Positions 18,976 to 28,129 are shown, numbered from the stretch's first letter. The stretch: DNA of 64,000 bases from Myxococcales bacterium (GCA_029863605.1 JAOTVB010000001.1:613595-677594); one strand, 5' to 3'. Numbers and translations: made by a program. The notes: generated from the letters alone by a model not told the origin.

Positions 18976-19266
18976 ATGCCCGAAGCGGATCCCAATCGCC
19001 TAGTCCACTGCATCAAGCTCGACCGTGAGCTCCCCGGCCTCGCGCGGCCGCCTTTCCCGAACGAGCTCGGCCAGTTCATCTACGAGAAGGTCTCGAAAGA
19101 GGGTTGGGACCAGTGGCTGCAAGAGAGCGTTCGCTACATCAATACCTATCGCGTCGACCTCTCCTCCCGAGAGGGCACCGAGTTCATGATGAAGCAGCTT
19201 CGGATTTGGCTAGGTCTCGAAGAGGGAGACCTAGCCGCTACCGCGTGGTCGCCCCCCACCGAGTAG
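18976..19266 (+). CDS. YggX-like Fe(II)-trafficking / oxidative damage protection protein
   Basis: A 96-residue protein matching YggX: VHCIKLDRELPGLARPPFP, ELGQFIYEKVSKEGWDQWL and INTYRVDLSSREGTEFMMKQL. It keeps the single N-terminal cysteine of the family. YggX protects Fe-S clusters and takes part in iron handling in enteric bacteria; this role is assumed by homology. The start at 18976 begins the conserved region; an upstream in-frame start at 18952 would add only eight unconserved residues. Confidence 0.9.
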   Translation: MPEADPNRLVHCIKLDRELPGLARPPFPNELGQFIYEKVSKEGWDQWLQESVRYINTYRVDLSSREGTEFMMKQLRIWLGLEEGDLAATAWSPPTE

Positions 19267-19278
19267 TTCGCCGAGTCG

Positions 19279-19848
19279 CTACTGGAAGTTCTGGACCGCC
19301 CAGACGTCGCCGCTTCCCGTCTCGTAGAATCCGCAGGCGACCATGCTGTAGTCCGGATTGGTCATGTTGATGTAGTGCCCGTGGTCTGGGCCCCATGGAC
19401 CGGGTCCCTCGTTCCACATCGCCTGTAAGCAGCCAGACACCACCTGTGCGACCGAGCCCCAACCCGGGCACTCATTCTGTGCCCAACCGCCCGGCGAGCA
19501 GATTTGATCGACGAAGCCAGCGTGCGCGTTTCGCGTGCTGTCATACTCGGCATGTTGGTTCGCGCAGCTCTCCGCTTCGGTCCAGCGCTGAAGCGGTGGC
19601 AAGCACTGACACTCCCACCGAAGTTGGTTGACGCGATTGACGCAGTCGAGCGCCGGATCGCCCGTGCTCTCGAGCATTTCGGGGGCGCAATTCGCGAGCG
19701 GAGCGTCGAGCGGGCCATCGCTGCAATCCGCCTCGAAAGTCGGGTTGCGGCCCGCTCCCCCGGTTTCACCCCGGATATCCCCGAACACGTCACCGCCACA
19801 CGCAACAACCAAAACGCAAAGGGGAAGCAACACTCTGGCAAAAGACAT
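19279..19848 (-). CDS. CAP-domain (SCP/PR-1) lipoprotein, copy 1
   Basis: A 189-residue secreted lipoprotein. The signal peptide ends in a lipobox VVAC (Cys17). After a short linker comes a Cys-rich CAP domain: AEYDSTRNAHAGF, the ECPGW box in place of the usual GEN motif, and GHYINMTNPDYSMVACGFY, holding the conserved histidine. CAP proteins bind lipids or act in envelope or extracellular roles; the function here is unknown. It is clearly a paralogue of the gene directly upstream, separated by 9 bases. Confidence 0.85.
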   Translation of the reverse strand: MSFARVLLPLCVLVVACGGDVFGDIRGETGGAGRNPTFEADCSDGPLDAPLANCAPEMLESTGDPALDCVNRVNQLRWECQCLPPLQRWTEAESCANQHAEYDSTRNAHAGFVDQICSPGGWAQNECPGWGSVAQVVSGCLQAMWNEGPGPWGPDHGHYINMTNPDYSMVACGFYETGSGDVWAVQNFQ

Positions 19849-19857
19849 TAAAGCTCC

Positions 19858-20514
19858 TCAGTCGAAGTTCTGAACGCCCCACACCTGACCGCCCGGCGTG
19901 GTGTAGAAGCCACAAGCGACTTGGGTGAACGACGTGGATGACATGCTCATGTAGTGGCCGTTGACTGTGTTCGGGTCGCCATCTTCGGGGCCTTCATCCC
20001 ACATCAACTGGAGGCAGCCGTCGATGACCTGTTCGTTGGAGGCCCAGCCTGGACACTCGTTTTGAGCTCGCCCGCCTGAGCCACAGGGCTGATCGGTGAA
20101 GCTCGCGTGTGGTCCGTTGATGCTGTCGTATTCGGCATTGCCATCTGCGCAGGCTTCCCCATCCTCCCATCGCGCGAGAGGCGGCAAGCACTGGCAGTCC
20201 CACCTGAACTGATTGATCCGCGCCACGCAGTCCGCATGCGAGTCGCCCGTGTTCGGGACAGGCGTCGGCTGGCAGTTGGGCAGCGGAGTCGCAAACGGAC
20301 CATTCGCGCAGGGCCCTGCGTCCGGGTTCATTCCCGCGTCCGGATTCATCCCTGCATCCATCGGCGGCTCGATGCTGGCATCTGGCAGGTCGATCGGTGG
20401 CACCCCAGCGTCGACGGAGCGCGGCTCGCCCGTCAGCTCCTTTGTCCCGATCGCGCCCTCGCACCCCATCGCGATCGCCAAGACCGCGAAAAGCCAAGTA
20501 ACCCAAGCCCTCAT
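19858..20514 (-). CDS. CAP-domain (SCP/PR-1) lipoprotein, copy 2
   Basis: A 218-residue paralogue of the next gene. The ATG at 20514 gives a clean lipoprotein signal with lipobox AMGC (Cys17); a longer frame exists but adds only unlikely residues. Between anchor and domain is a low-complexity Pro/Asp/Met linker with a repeated NPDAGM unit. The CAP core matches copy 1 closely (CQCLPPLARW, AEYDSINGPHASF, AQNECPGW, GHYMSM, VACGFYTT), including most cysteines. The order suggests a recent tandem duplication. Confidence 0.85.
   Translation of the reverse strand: MRAWVTWLFAVLAIAMGCEGAIGTKELTGEPRSVDAGVPPIDLPDASIEPPMDAGMNPDAGMNPDAGPCANGPFATPLPNCQPTPVPNTGDSHADCVARINQFRWDCQCLPPLARWEDGEACADGNAEYDSINGPHASFTDQPCGSGGRAQNECPGWASNEQVIDGCLQLMWDEGPEDGDPNTVNGHYMSMSSTSFTQVACGFYTTPGGQVWGVQNFD
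20315..20350. repeat. 18-base tandem repeat inside CAP lipoprotein copy 2
   Basis: Two 18-base units (cctgcgtccgggttcatt then a near copy) plus a partial third encode the repeated NPDAGM linker. Such in-frame repeats in surface-lipoprotein linkers can change length by slippage without breaking the gene. Confidence 0.7.
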
Positions 20515-20596
20515 ATCCCAACAAGGTAGCAATGGGGAGCATGACACCCAAATGGGTGAGAGAGATCCTTACATGGGGAGCCCCTCAGGCTATCGG

Positions 20597-21004
20597 CTAC
20601 GGCAAAAAGCGGGCTCGGTGTTCGGGGGGTGGCAGCGGGCATTGGTCGTACTTTCCGAACACCCGGTAGCGACTCTTGGCGAGGAGTCCGTAGAAGAAAT
20701 CGGTCAGCCACACCGGGAGCACCCGAAGCCATGAGAGGGCCTTCCAAGGGTAGGGGACCTCTCGCATCGCCTCGAACGCGCCTCGGGATCGCAAAAACAC
20801 GTCGCCGTCACGCACGTAGACCATGGTTTCGAGCTCGCCAGGGATGTCGGGGTGCGCCTTTCTGGCTTCGTCGGCGGTCTCGCTTTGAAGTGAGGCGAAA
20901 CGGAACACGCGCGCGTCGTCGATGCGCAGCATCCACTTCACGATCCCATTACACATGGCACACACGCCATCGTAGAAGACCAACCGCGACGGAAGCTCAA
21001 TCAC
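20597..21004 (-). CDS. DCC-family (DUF393) thiol-disulfide oxidoreductase-like protein
   Basis: A 135-residue protein of the DUF393 family, named for its DxxCxxC start: here DGVCAMC with Cys15 and Cys18, followed by RVFRFASLQS and a C-terminal FGKYDQCPLPPPEHRARF. The fold is expected to be thioredoxin-like; substrate unknown. Its start overlaps the stop of the propeller gene by 4 bases, so the two are translated together. Confidence 0.9.
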   Translation of the reverse strand: MIELPSRLVFYDGVCAMCNGIVKWMLRIDDARVFRFASLQSETADEARKAHPDIPGELETMVYVRDGDVFLRSRGAFEAMREVPYPWKALSWLRVLPVWLTDFFYGLLAKSRYRVFGKYDQCPLPPPEHRARFLP

Positions 21005-22620
21005 CTCGGCTTCAATAGCAGAAGTCCGGCCTTTGGCGGCCCGGCGACTTTGAGCTCTTCCGGCAGGATGCGATTGACCGTGTGGTAGAAGATCGAGCTG
21101 ATCGCGCCCGAGGTCGTGACCGCTGCGTTTCGGTTGGTGAGGGGTGTGATGAAGCCCTCGCTCGTTTCAGGCAGCACGATCGGCTCTCCAACGACCGTAC
21201 CATCGGCGAGATCGAACGTCACGAACAGCGACTCTCGAGGGACCGGCACCCGGGTACGTTCGCTTCGGGACAAAATCTTCGGCAGGTGATAACCGCAGAC
21301 GACGTTCATCCACCCGCTACGTGGTCCAACCGTGAGAATGCTGTCGATGAACGCTACCGGTTCCGAGAAGACGAAACGCCAGACACCACCCAACTTCGGC
21401 AGGCGCTCTTTGCAGATGTCGCTGTAGCTCTTTTCCCACCGAACCGTGCCGTCCTGCGTGAACGCCGTGATGCGGTCTTGATAGGGGGTGTAGATCGTCT
21501 CGTCCGCGCCGACACTAGGAGATGCTGAGCCGCCTCCACCTTCGTCGCTTTGCCATTGCCGCTTTCCGGTGTGGGCGTCGATTGAGATCATTCTCCCGAG
21601 CTCGTCGACCGCGTAGACCGAGTTGCCATCGTGCGAAATTGCCGGCCTCGTCCCGCTTCCGCCACCCATTGGCGCTTGAAATGCGATCGTGAGCGCATCG
21701 TCGGTGATGTCGATTCCGTAGAGAATGCCCGCGTCGGGTGTCTTCCCGGCGGCGGTGATGTAAAGGCGGCCGGTCTCCGGATGAAGCGCGGGTGTGTTCG
21801 CGACCTCGAGCTCCCAACCTTGAATCAGGTTGAACAGAAATGGGATCAGGTCCGGATCCATCAAACCTTTCCAGAGGCCGTCGGGCGCTTCGTCCTCAGG
21901 TGCAGGGCCCGCGCCGCCCGGGAGGTCGAGCGGGGGCATTGCGAGCGCGCCATCGTGCGACCAGAAGAACAACACCTTACCGTTGGTCGTCACGCCGCCG
22001 ACATAGTTCTGCCGACTGATCACTACGGTCATGAAGCCCCAATCGACGCCATGGGGCTCGAGGTCTACGACCCACTTCACGTCGCCGCTGGGCTTGAACG
22101 CCCAGAGCTGGTTGCGATCCCCGACGTACAGATCCCCTGCCGCATCGATGGTGGGTGCGTTCATGATGGCGAACGAGTCCAGGTCCGCAAGCGACTCCTG
22201 AGGCGGAGCCGACCACAGGATTTCGCCGTCCGGGGAAATCGCGAAAAGGTGGCTGCTCCCGGGCGGCGCCCCCGTGACGACGTAAGAGGTTCCGTCGATC
22301 CCGATCGTCGGGGCCCAGAAGATTGGATGGCCCTCGAGTACGTGTTTGTCGAGCTGGTAGTCGCTTCGAAGAGTCGTCGGAACGAAGTCGGTGTTGGCGC
22401 TATCGCGATGCCCCGCCGGCCACATGCTCTGCATGTACTGAGGGCTCAAGCCCAGCTCGGTTTTCGACTGGCGAAAGGCGGGAGGGCCTTTGGCCAAGAC
22501 CGCGGGTGGCAGAGGTCCTGGCGCTTTCTGGGTCTGCCGACTGCTTACCATCCAGATCGCAACGACCGCCAGGGCCAGTGGCACAGCCCAACGCACCCAA
22601 CGTCTCTTTACCCTGCTCAT
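21001..22620 (-). CDS. membrane-anchored PQQ-type beta-propeller protein
   Basis: A 539-residue protein with an N-terminal signal anchor (about 12-25) and many PQQ/quinoprotein-type blades, each with an Ala-x-x-x-x-Gly-x-x-x-Trp-like tryptophan docking pattern, for example LWAFKPSGDVKWVVDLE and ISIDAHTGKRQWQSDEGG. I see no clear catalytic or metal motif, so it may be a structural or binding propeller rather than an alcohol dehydrogenase. It is coupled to the DCC gene by a 4-base overlap. Confidence 0.8.
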   Translation of the reverse strand: MSRVKRRWVRWAVPLALAVVAIWMVSSRQTQKAPGPLPPAVLAKGPPAFRQSKTELGLSPQYMQSMWPAGHRDSANTDFVPTTLRSDYQLDKHVLEGHPIFWAPTIGIDGTSYVVTGAPPGSSHLFAISPDGEILWSAPPQESLADLDSFAIMNAPTIDAAGDLYVGDRNQLWAFKPSGDVKWVVDLEPHGVDWGFMTVVISRQNYVGGVTTNGKVLFFWSHDGALAMPPLDLPGGAGPAPEDEAPDGLWKGLMDPDLIPFLFNLIQGWELEVANTPALHPETGRLYITAAGKTPDAGILYGIDITDDALTIAFQAPMGGGSGTRPAISHDGNSVYAVDELGRMISIDAHTGKRQWQSDEGGGGSASPSVGADETIYTPYQDRITAFTQDGTVRWEKSYSDICKERLPKLGGVWRFVFSEPVAFIDSILTVGPRSGWMNVVCGYHLPKILSRSERTRVPVPRESLFVTFDLADGTVVGEPIVLPETSEGFITPLTNRNAAVTTSGAISSIFYHTVNRILPEELKVAGPPKAGLLLLKPR

Positions 22621-22667
22621 GGTTGCGTGCTACCACGCCGCCGCGCCGCAGAGTCAAGCGCGAAGTC

Positions 22668-23912
22668 ATGCCGCTCCCCCCACGCCATCGTCCACTCGGG
22701 ATCCGAGCCCTCAATCGCGTTGGCAGCGGCTTCAAAGCCCTGGGCATGAAGTGGCCCTCGCTCGACGAGAGTAACCTCCTCAGCACCGCGATTCGTCGTG
22801 CCGGATCCGACGACTTTGGGGGCGAGGGCTTTCGCGAAGGGATGTCGGTCCTGCTCGATTCGCTCGAATGCGAAGCCGAGCTCACCACACTCGGTCGTTT
22901 GAGCTGTCGGGAGACGCTTCTCGGTTATCTCGAGAACAGGCTGCGCCTACAGCAGTATCGTCTGGCGCACCCGGAGCTCGACCAGGAGGTCATCGAACGA
23001 CCGGTCTTCATCGTGGGGCTCCCCCGGACCGGAACGACGATCTTGTTCAACCTGCTTTCGCAGGATGCGCGCAATCGCCCGCCGTTGAGTTGGGAGGTGC
23101 AGTGGCCGGTCCCTCCGCCGGAGGCTGCTACGTACGACACGGACCCGCGAATCCAAGACGCGGTCAAGGTCTTCAAGAATCTCGACCGCCTGCTTCCGAC
23201 CCTGCCCGCGATTCACGAGTTCGGTGCGTCGCTACCGCAAGAGTGTGTGCCGATTCGAGCCCACGAATTCCTGAGCGTGCAGTTTCAATCGACCTTCAAC
23301 GTCCCGGGCTACCAGGCTTGGTTCGAGCGACAAGACGTTCTGCCAGCATACGCGTTTCACAAGCGATTTCTTCAGCACCTGCAGAGTAAGTACATGAAGG
23401 ATCGTTGGGTCCTCAAGAGCCCGGCTCACCTCGCCGCGATCGACGAAATTCTCGAGACTTATCCAGATGCCCAGATCATCCATACGCACCGGGATCCTGC
23501 CAAGGTCGTGCCCTCCCTTGCGAGCCTCCTCTACACCTTTCGGTCGATGAACTCGGACTCGCTCGATCCCAAACGGATCGGTCGGCAGGTCATGGACATG
23601 TGGACGCTTGCGTTGCAGCGCGCGACCGAAGCAAGGCGGCGGCATCGTGATAAACCGACCCAGTTCTTCGACGCCTATTTCGAAGACACTCTCGCCGACC
23701 CGGTCGATCTCCTTCGGCGAGCGTACGACAGTTTCGGCCTTGACTTCACCGACGAGACTCGCGACCGGATGGCTACCTTTTTGGCAGCAAATCCTCGAGG
23801 AAGCCGGGGCGTGCATCGGTACGTGCTTGGGGACTTCGATCTCGACCTCGGCGAGATCCGCGAGCGTTTCTCGGAATACTGCACCCAATTCGGCGTCCCT
23901 CTTTCCGCCTGA
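22668..23912 (+). CDS. sulfotransferase family protein (Sulfotransfer_3)
   Basis: A 414-residue PAPS-dependent sulfotransferase by motif. The 5'-phosphate loop GLPRTGTT is at 117-124, and the 3'-phosphate region lies in IIHTHRDPAKVVPSL; WVLKSPAHL is also typical. The ATG at 22668 begins the conserved region; longer in-frame starts overlap the divergent propeller gene. Stand-alone members in Gram-negative bacteria have unknown acceptors, often lipids or small alcohols. A second paralogue lies at 48877-50088. Confidence 0.9.
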   Translation: MPLPPRHRPLGIRALNRVGSGFKALGMKWPSLDESNLLSTAIRRAGSDDFGGEGFREGMSVLLDSLECEAELTTLGRLSCRETLLGYLENRLRLQQYRLAHPELDQEVIERPVFIVGLPRTGTTILFNLLSQDARNRPPLSWEVQWPVPPPEAATYDTDPRIQDAVKVFKNLDRLLPTLPAIHEFGASLPQECVPIRAHEFLSVQFQSTFNVPGYQAWFERQDVLPAYAFHKRFLQHLQSKYMKDRWVLKSPAHLAAIDEILETYPDAQIIHTHRDPAKVVPSLASLLYTFRSMNSDSLDPKRIGRQVMDMWTLALQRATEARRRHRDKPTQFFDAYFEDTLADPVDLLRRAYDSFGLDFTDETRDRMATFLAANPRGSRGVHRYVLGDFDLDLGEIRERFSEYCTQFGVPLSA

Positions 23913-24023
23913 GCGCTTGCAGGGCCCCCGGCCCAATCGCAGGTGGATTGTGGCTTACGCTTCAGGAACGCAACGACTAGAATCTTCATTCGCCGCCTCA
24001 TCCATTCACGAGAAAGGTTTCCT

Positions 24024-26300
24024 ATGGCCGGGTCCTGGGAGAAAACGGCCTGCATTCTGTGCGAGTGCAACTGCGGCCTCGAGGTTCAACTGGGGGGCGA
24101 AGGGGGGCGGCACTTCACGCGCATCCGCGGCGACAAAGCACATCCGGCTTCTCAAGGATACGCTTGCGAGAAGCCGCACCGACTCGACTACTACCAAAAT
24201 GGGCCCGACAGGGTCACCTCGCCGCTTCGACGGAAGCCCGACGGGACATTCGAAGAGATCGATTGGGACACCGCGATTCGGGAGGTGGCGCAGAGGCTGT
24301 CTGCCGTGCGTGATCAGCACGGTGGCGATACGATCTTTTACTATGGTGGCGGCGGGCAGGGTAACCATCTTCCAGCGGCCTACTCCGCGGCAACGCGGCG
24401 AGCCATGGGTTCGCGGTATCGGTCTAACGCGCTTGCCCAAGAGAAGACCGGCGAGTTCTGGGTCAATGGTCGGTTGATGGGGACTGCGGTTCGAGGCGAC
24501 TTCGAGCATTGCGAGGTCGCGCTGTTCGTCGGGAAGAATCCTTGGCAGTCTCACAGCATCCCGCGCGCGCGCGTCACGCTCAAGGCGATCGCCAAGGATC
24601 CCAAGCGCGCGATGATCGTGATCGATCCGCGTCGCACCGAAACGGCCGAGCTCGCCGACATCCACCTCCAGGTCAAGCCTGGGACCGACGCATGGCTCCT
24701 CGCGGCTCTGGGAGCGGTGCTCGTCGAAGAGGATCTCATCGCGTCCAGATGGCTCGAAGAGCACGTCGACGACCACGAACCCGTATTGGCGGCGCTTGGG
24801 GAAGTGCCGATCTCGGAATATTGCGAGAGGTCGGGCGTCCCCGAGGCACTGGTGCGCGAAGCGGCGCGACGGATTGGCAAGGCCGAGAGCTTGGCGGTCT
24901 TCGAGGACCTCGGCATCCAAATGAACCGGCACTCCACGTTGAGCAGTTACCTCAACAAGCTCTTGTGGCTTCTCACGGGGAACTTCGGGAAGAAGGGCGC
25001 CCAGTACGTTCCAGCACCCCTGGTCAGCCTCGCGGGCGGCCTCGAAAAGATCGCGGGCCCTTCACCGAAAGACAAGGTCACGCCGGTCGTCGGTGCTCGC
25101 GTCATTTCCGGTTTGGTCCCCTGCAACGTGATCGCCGACGAGATCTTGACCGATCATCCCAAACGATACCGCGCGATGATCGTCGAGAGTGCGAACCCTG
25201 CCCATTCACTGGCCGACAGCCGCCGCATGCGTGAGGCGCTGAGCACGCTCGATACTCTCGTCGTGATCGACATCGCGATGACCGAAACCGCCCGGCTGGC
25301 CGACTACGTATTGCCAACGCCCACCCAGTACGAAAAAGCTGAGGCAACCTTTTTCAATTTCGAGTTTCCGGAGAACTACTTTCACTTGAGGCATCCGCTT
25401 TTCGACCCACCCGATGGCGTCTTGTCCGAGCCGGAGATTCATGCGCGACTGTGTGAGGCACTTGGTGCGTACACTGAAGAAGACCTTGCCCCATTGCACG
25501 AAGCGGCCGCGCAAAGCCGTGAAGCTTTCATCCCGGTCTTCTTTGGTACCGTGCTCACCAATCCAAAGCTTGCGCCTTATGCGCCGGTGATCCTCTATCG
25601 AACGCTCGGTCCGCGTCTTCCGAAAGGTCTAGAGCCGGGAGCGGTCGTCTGGGGCCTCGCGCATCGGTTTGCGGCCGCGTATCCAGATTCGCTTCGGCGC
25701 GCCGGCTTCGAAGGAAAAGGATTCGAGGCACCAGAACGACTCTTTGATGCCATCCTCGAGAGTCCTTCAGGGATCGTCTACTCGGTGGATGGATACGATG
25801 AGAGCTGGAAGCGCATCAAAACCGCGGGCGGGAAGTTCCATGCCGCCATTCCCGAGCTGCTCGACGCGCTCGGCTCGCTTCGCACTCAGGAAGCCGGTAC
25901 TGGCGATGACGCTTTTCCGTTCGTATTGTCCGCGGGGGAGCGTCGGTCGTTCACCGCGAACACGATCTTGCGCAACCCCGCCTGGCGAAAGAAAGACGCC
26001 CAAGGTTCGCTCCGCATGAGCCCCAACGATGCCGTGCAACTCGGCGTGACCGACGGCGATCGGGTTCGACTTACCACCAAGCGGGCGTCCGTGGAGGTGC
26101 CCGTCGAGGTGTCCGGGATGATGCAACCAGGCCACGTATCACTTCCGAATGGGCTTGGCCTCGACCACCCTGACGACGGGGGGGAGCGGGTTCAGACCGG
26201 AATCGCGCCCAATGAGCTCACCGCGAGCGAGGATCGGGATTGGCTTGCGGGGACACCCTGGCACAAGCACGTGCCTGCCCGCATCGAAGCCGTACAATAG
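24024..26300 (+). CDS. molybdopterin oxidoreductase, formate dehydrogenase/DMSO reductase family
   Basis: A 758-residue Mo/W-bisPGD enzyme. An N-terminal 4Fe-4S site is formed by Cys10, Cys13, Cys17 and Cys48 (CILCECNC...GYACEK). The main molybdopterin domain follows (WDTAIREVAQRL, FVGKNPWQSH, IVIDPRRTETAELADIHLQVKPGTDAWLL broken across blades), and the C-terminal dinucleotide-binding domain includes LRMSPNDAVQLGVTDGDRV. There is no Tat signal, so it should be cytoplasmic. No partner Fe-S or NAD subunit is adjacent and the substrate is unknown. AGAAAGG lies just before the ATG at 24024. Confidence 0.92.
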   Translation: MAGSWEKTACILCECNCGLEVQLGGEGGRHFTRIRGDKAHPASQGYACEKPHRLDYYQNGPDRVTSPLRRKPDGTFEEIDWDTAIREVAQRLSAVRDQHGGDTIFYYGGGGQGNHLPAAYSAATRRAMGSRYRSNALAQEKTGEFWVNGRLMGTAVRGDFEHCEVALFVGKNPWQSHSIPRARVTLKAIAKDPKRAMIVIDPRRTETAELADIHLQVKPGTDAWLLAALGAVLVEEDLIASRWLEEHVDDHEPVLAALGEVPISEYCERSGVPEALVREAARRIGKAESLAVFEDLGIQMNRHSTLSSYLNKLLWLLTGNFGKKGAQYVPAPLVSLAGGLEKIAGPSPKDKVTPVVGARVISGLVPCNVIADEILTDHPKRYRAMIVESANPAHSLADSRRMREALSTLDTLVVIDIAMTETARLADYVLPTPTQYEKAEATFFNFEFPENYFHLRHPLFDPPDGVLSEPEIHARLCEALGAYTEEDLAPLHEAAAQSREAFIPVFFGTVLTNPKLAPYAPVILYRTLGPRLPKGLEPGAVVWGLAHRFAAAYPDSLRRAGFEGKGFEAPERLFDAILESPSGIVYSVDGYDESWKRIKTAGGKFHAAIPELLDALGSLRTQEAGTGDDAFPFVLSAGERRSFTANTILRNPAWRKKDAQGSLRMSPNDAVQLGVTDGDRVRLTTKRASVEVPVEVSGMMQPGHVSLPNGLGLDHPDDGGERVQTGIAPNELTASEDRDWLAGTPWHKHVPARIEAVQ

Positions 26301-26313
26301 GCGCCACCGCGCC

Positions 26314-27396
26314 GTGTACAAAAACCTCACTGCCCAGACAATTCACTATTTCGCGAGGCCGCAGGTAGGCGTTCTGCGCGAGCCGTTGTCCATTGGGGCT
26401 GCATGGAGGGGCAGTGAGATGGCACGTCGTGACGACTGGCGCGAGCGACTTACCGAAGCCGACGTCGCCGAGCTGGACGCTGCACTCGCGACCAGCAGGC
26501 GCAGCGGCAAAGCGACACGGGAGCTATCCCGGGAGGACTTTCCGCTTCCGACATTGACGCACAAGATCGATCGCTGGCGTGGCGAGGTCGCGACGGGGCG
26601 CGGCTTTCAAGTCTTGAGCGGTGTGCCGGTCACCCGGTGGTCACAGCACGACGCCGAAACGTTCTTTTGGTGCTTTGGGCTTCACTTTGGCACTCCTGGG
26701 GCTCAAAACCCGCAAGGCGATCTTCTCGGGCACGTCATCGACACCGGGGAGAGCCCGGAGTTGGTGCGCCACTATCGCACTCGCGTCAACATCAATTTCC
26801 ATTGCGATGCCGCCGATGTGGTTGGGCTTCTTTGCCTCCAAAAGGCCAAACGAGGAGGGCAAAGCCGCATCGTCAGCTCGGTATCGGTCTACAACGAGCT
26901 GGTTCGTCGCCGGCCCAATGCGGTGGATCGTCTGTACCAGCCGTTCATGATGGACACCAAGGGAGAAGGGGGTGTGCAGTACCTCCCCGTTCGGCCCTGC
27001 CGTTACGACGGCGACCACTTGCGAACTTTCTATCACACCGACTACTTTCGTTCCGCCGTCGGATTCCGCGGACAGCCCCTGTTGTCCTTGGAAGACCGCA
27101 TCATCCTCGACCTCTACAACGAGATCGCCGGGTCGTCCGACCTCTACCTCGACATGGATCTGCAGCCTGGGGATATCCAGCTCCTATCCAATCACACCAT
27201 CCTCCACGCGCGAACCGACTACGAGGACTTCCCCGAGCCCGAGCGAAAAAGGCACTTGCTCCGACTGTGGATCTCGCTTCCGGCGCGTACGCCGCTGGCC
27301 ACCCGATTGCGGACTCACCGCAGCCGCCTCGGGGTGGCCGCCACCGCCGCAGGCTTCAAGCTAGGGCATGCGATCCGCCGCGCCACTGGCGGCTAG
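26314..27396 (+). CDS. TauD/TfdA-family Fe(II)/2-oxoglutarate dioxygenase
   Basis: About 360 residues with the facial triad pattern of the family: His163-x-Asp165 in NFHCDAAD and a distal His in NHTILHARTDYEDF, followed by the 2-oxoglutarate arginine in KRHLLRLWISLP. Start choice is open. The ATG at 26419 has a strong GGAGGGG site 9 bases upstream, but the upstream codons (AAWRGSEMARRDDW) look like the conserved family N-terminus, so I use the GTG at 26314. It begins 13 bases after the molybdopterin enzyme. Confidence 0.85.
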   Translation: MYKNLTAQTIHYFARPQVGVLREPLSIGAAWRGSEMARRDDWRERLTEADVAELDAALATSRRSGKATRELSREDFPLPTLTHKIDRWRGEVATGRGFQVLSGVPVTRWSQHDAETFFWCFGLHFGTPGAQNPQGDLLGHVIDTGESPELVRHYRTRVNINFHCDAADVVGLLCLQKAKRGGQSRIVSSVSVYNELVRRRPNAVDRLYQPFMMDTKGEGGVQYLPVRPCRYDGDHLRTFYHTDYFRSAVGFRGQPLLSLEDRIILDLYNEIAGSSDLYLDMDLQPGDIQLLSNHTILHARTDYEDFPEPERKRHLLRLWISLPARTPLATRLRTHRSRLGVAATAAGFKLGHAIRRATGG

Positions 27397-27404
27397 TGTG
27401 CGGA

Positions 27405-28088
27405 TCAGAGGCTAGACGCCTCGGGGATTCGGGCGGCGATTGCGTACTGGTAGGGGAGTGACTCGCCGAGCAACTCGGTGGAGAGCCCTGCCGACTCGAG
27501 CTCCGTGACCACGGTGCTGGGCGACAGTCGCAGCTCGACGGGCGGCCCCTCCGGGCTATTTTCGTCGAAGTCGACGACGAGCACCAGACCGCCCGGACGT
27601 AAGGCCTCGAGGAGCTTCTTGGCGTAGGCCACACGGTCGGTCAGGTGATGCCACGTGTTCACGACCAGCACTCGATCGACCGACCGCGGAGTGAGGGCGG
27701 GATCGTCAGGGTGCACCAGCCGAGGGCTCACGTTGAAAAGACGCTCACGCTCGACGCGTCGGAAGATGATATCGACCATCGACCGCTCGACATCGAGCGC
27801 GAGGACCCGGCCACTTCGCCCTACGGCGCTAGACAAATACGGCAGAAAGTAGCCCGTCCCGGCGCCGAGATCGACCACGGTCATGCCGGGCGCGCACCGG
27901 AGGAGCTCGACCACCCGTTCGGGTTGTTGCCACCAGTACCGCTCCTTGGCGTCCATCCTGGCGGCGTAGGTTTGGGGATCGGGCAGCCCCGACGGAGGCG
28001 GGGTGACCGAATGTCGCGAGGATGATCCTCCGCAGGCCGAGCCGAAGGCCGTCAGCACGACGATTAAGGGAATAGCTCGAAGGTTCAT
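27405..28088 (-). CDS. SAM-dependent methyltransferase with lipoprotein signal
   Basis: A 227-residue class I methyltransferase. Residues 1-19 are a lipoprotein signal with lipobox GSAC (Cys19) followed by Gly, so by the usual rule it should go to the outer membrane. A Ser/Pro linker leads to the Rossmann domain: motif I VVDLGAGTGYF, then LALDVERSM, and a post-motif HHLTDRVAYAKKLLEALRPGG. A methyltransferase that uses cytoplasmic SAM but is exported is odd; see findings. The ATG at 28088 is preferred over 28142 because it starts the signal peptide directly. Confidence 0.8.
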   Translation of the reverse strand: MNLRAIPLIVVLTAFGSACGGSSSRHSVTPPPSGLPDPQTYAARMDAKERYWWQQPERVVELLRCAPGMTVVDLGAGTGYFLPYLSSAVGRSGRVLALDVERSMVDIIFRRVERERLFNVSPRLVHPDDPALTPRSVDRVLVVNTWHHLTDRVAYAKKLLEALRPGGLVLVVDFDENSPEGPPVELRLSPSTVVTELESAGLSTELLGESLPYQYAIAARIPEASSL

Positions 28089-28129
28089 TCGGTTTAGGCT
28101 AGACGCGAGCCTTACAATTGGCGACATGT

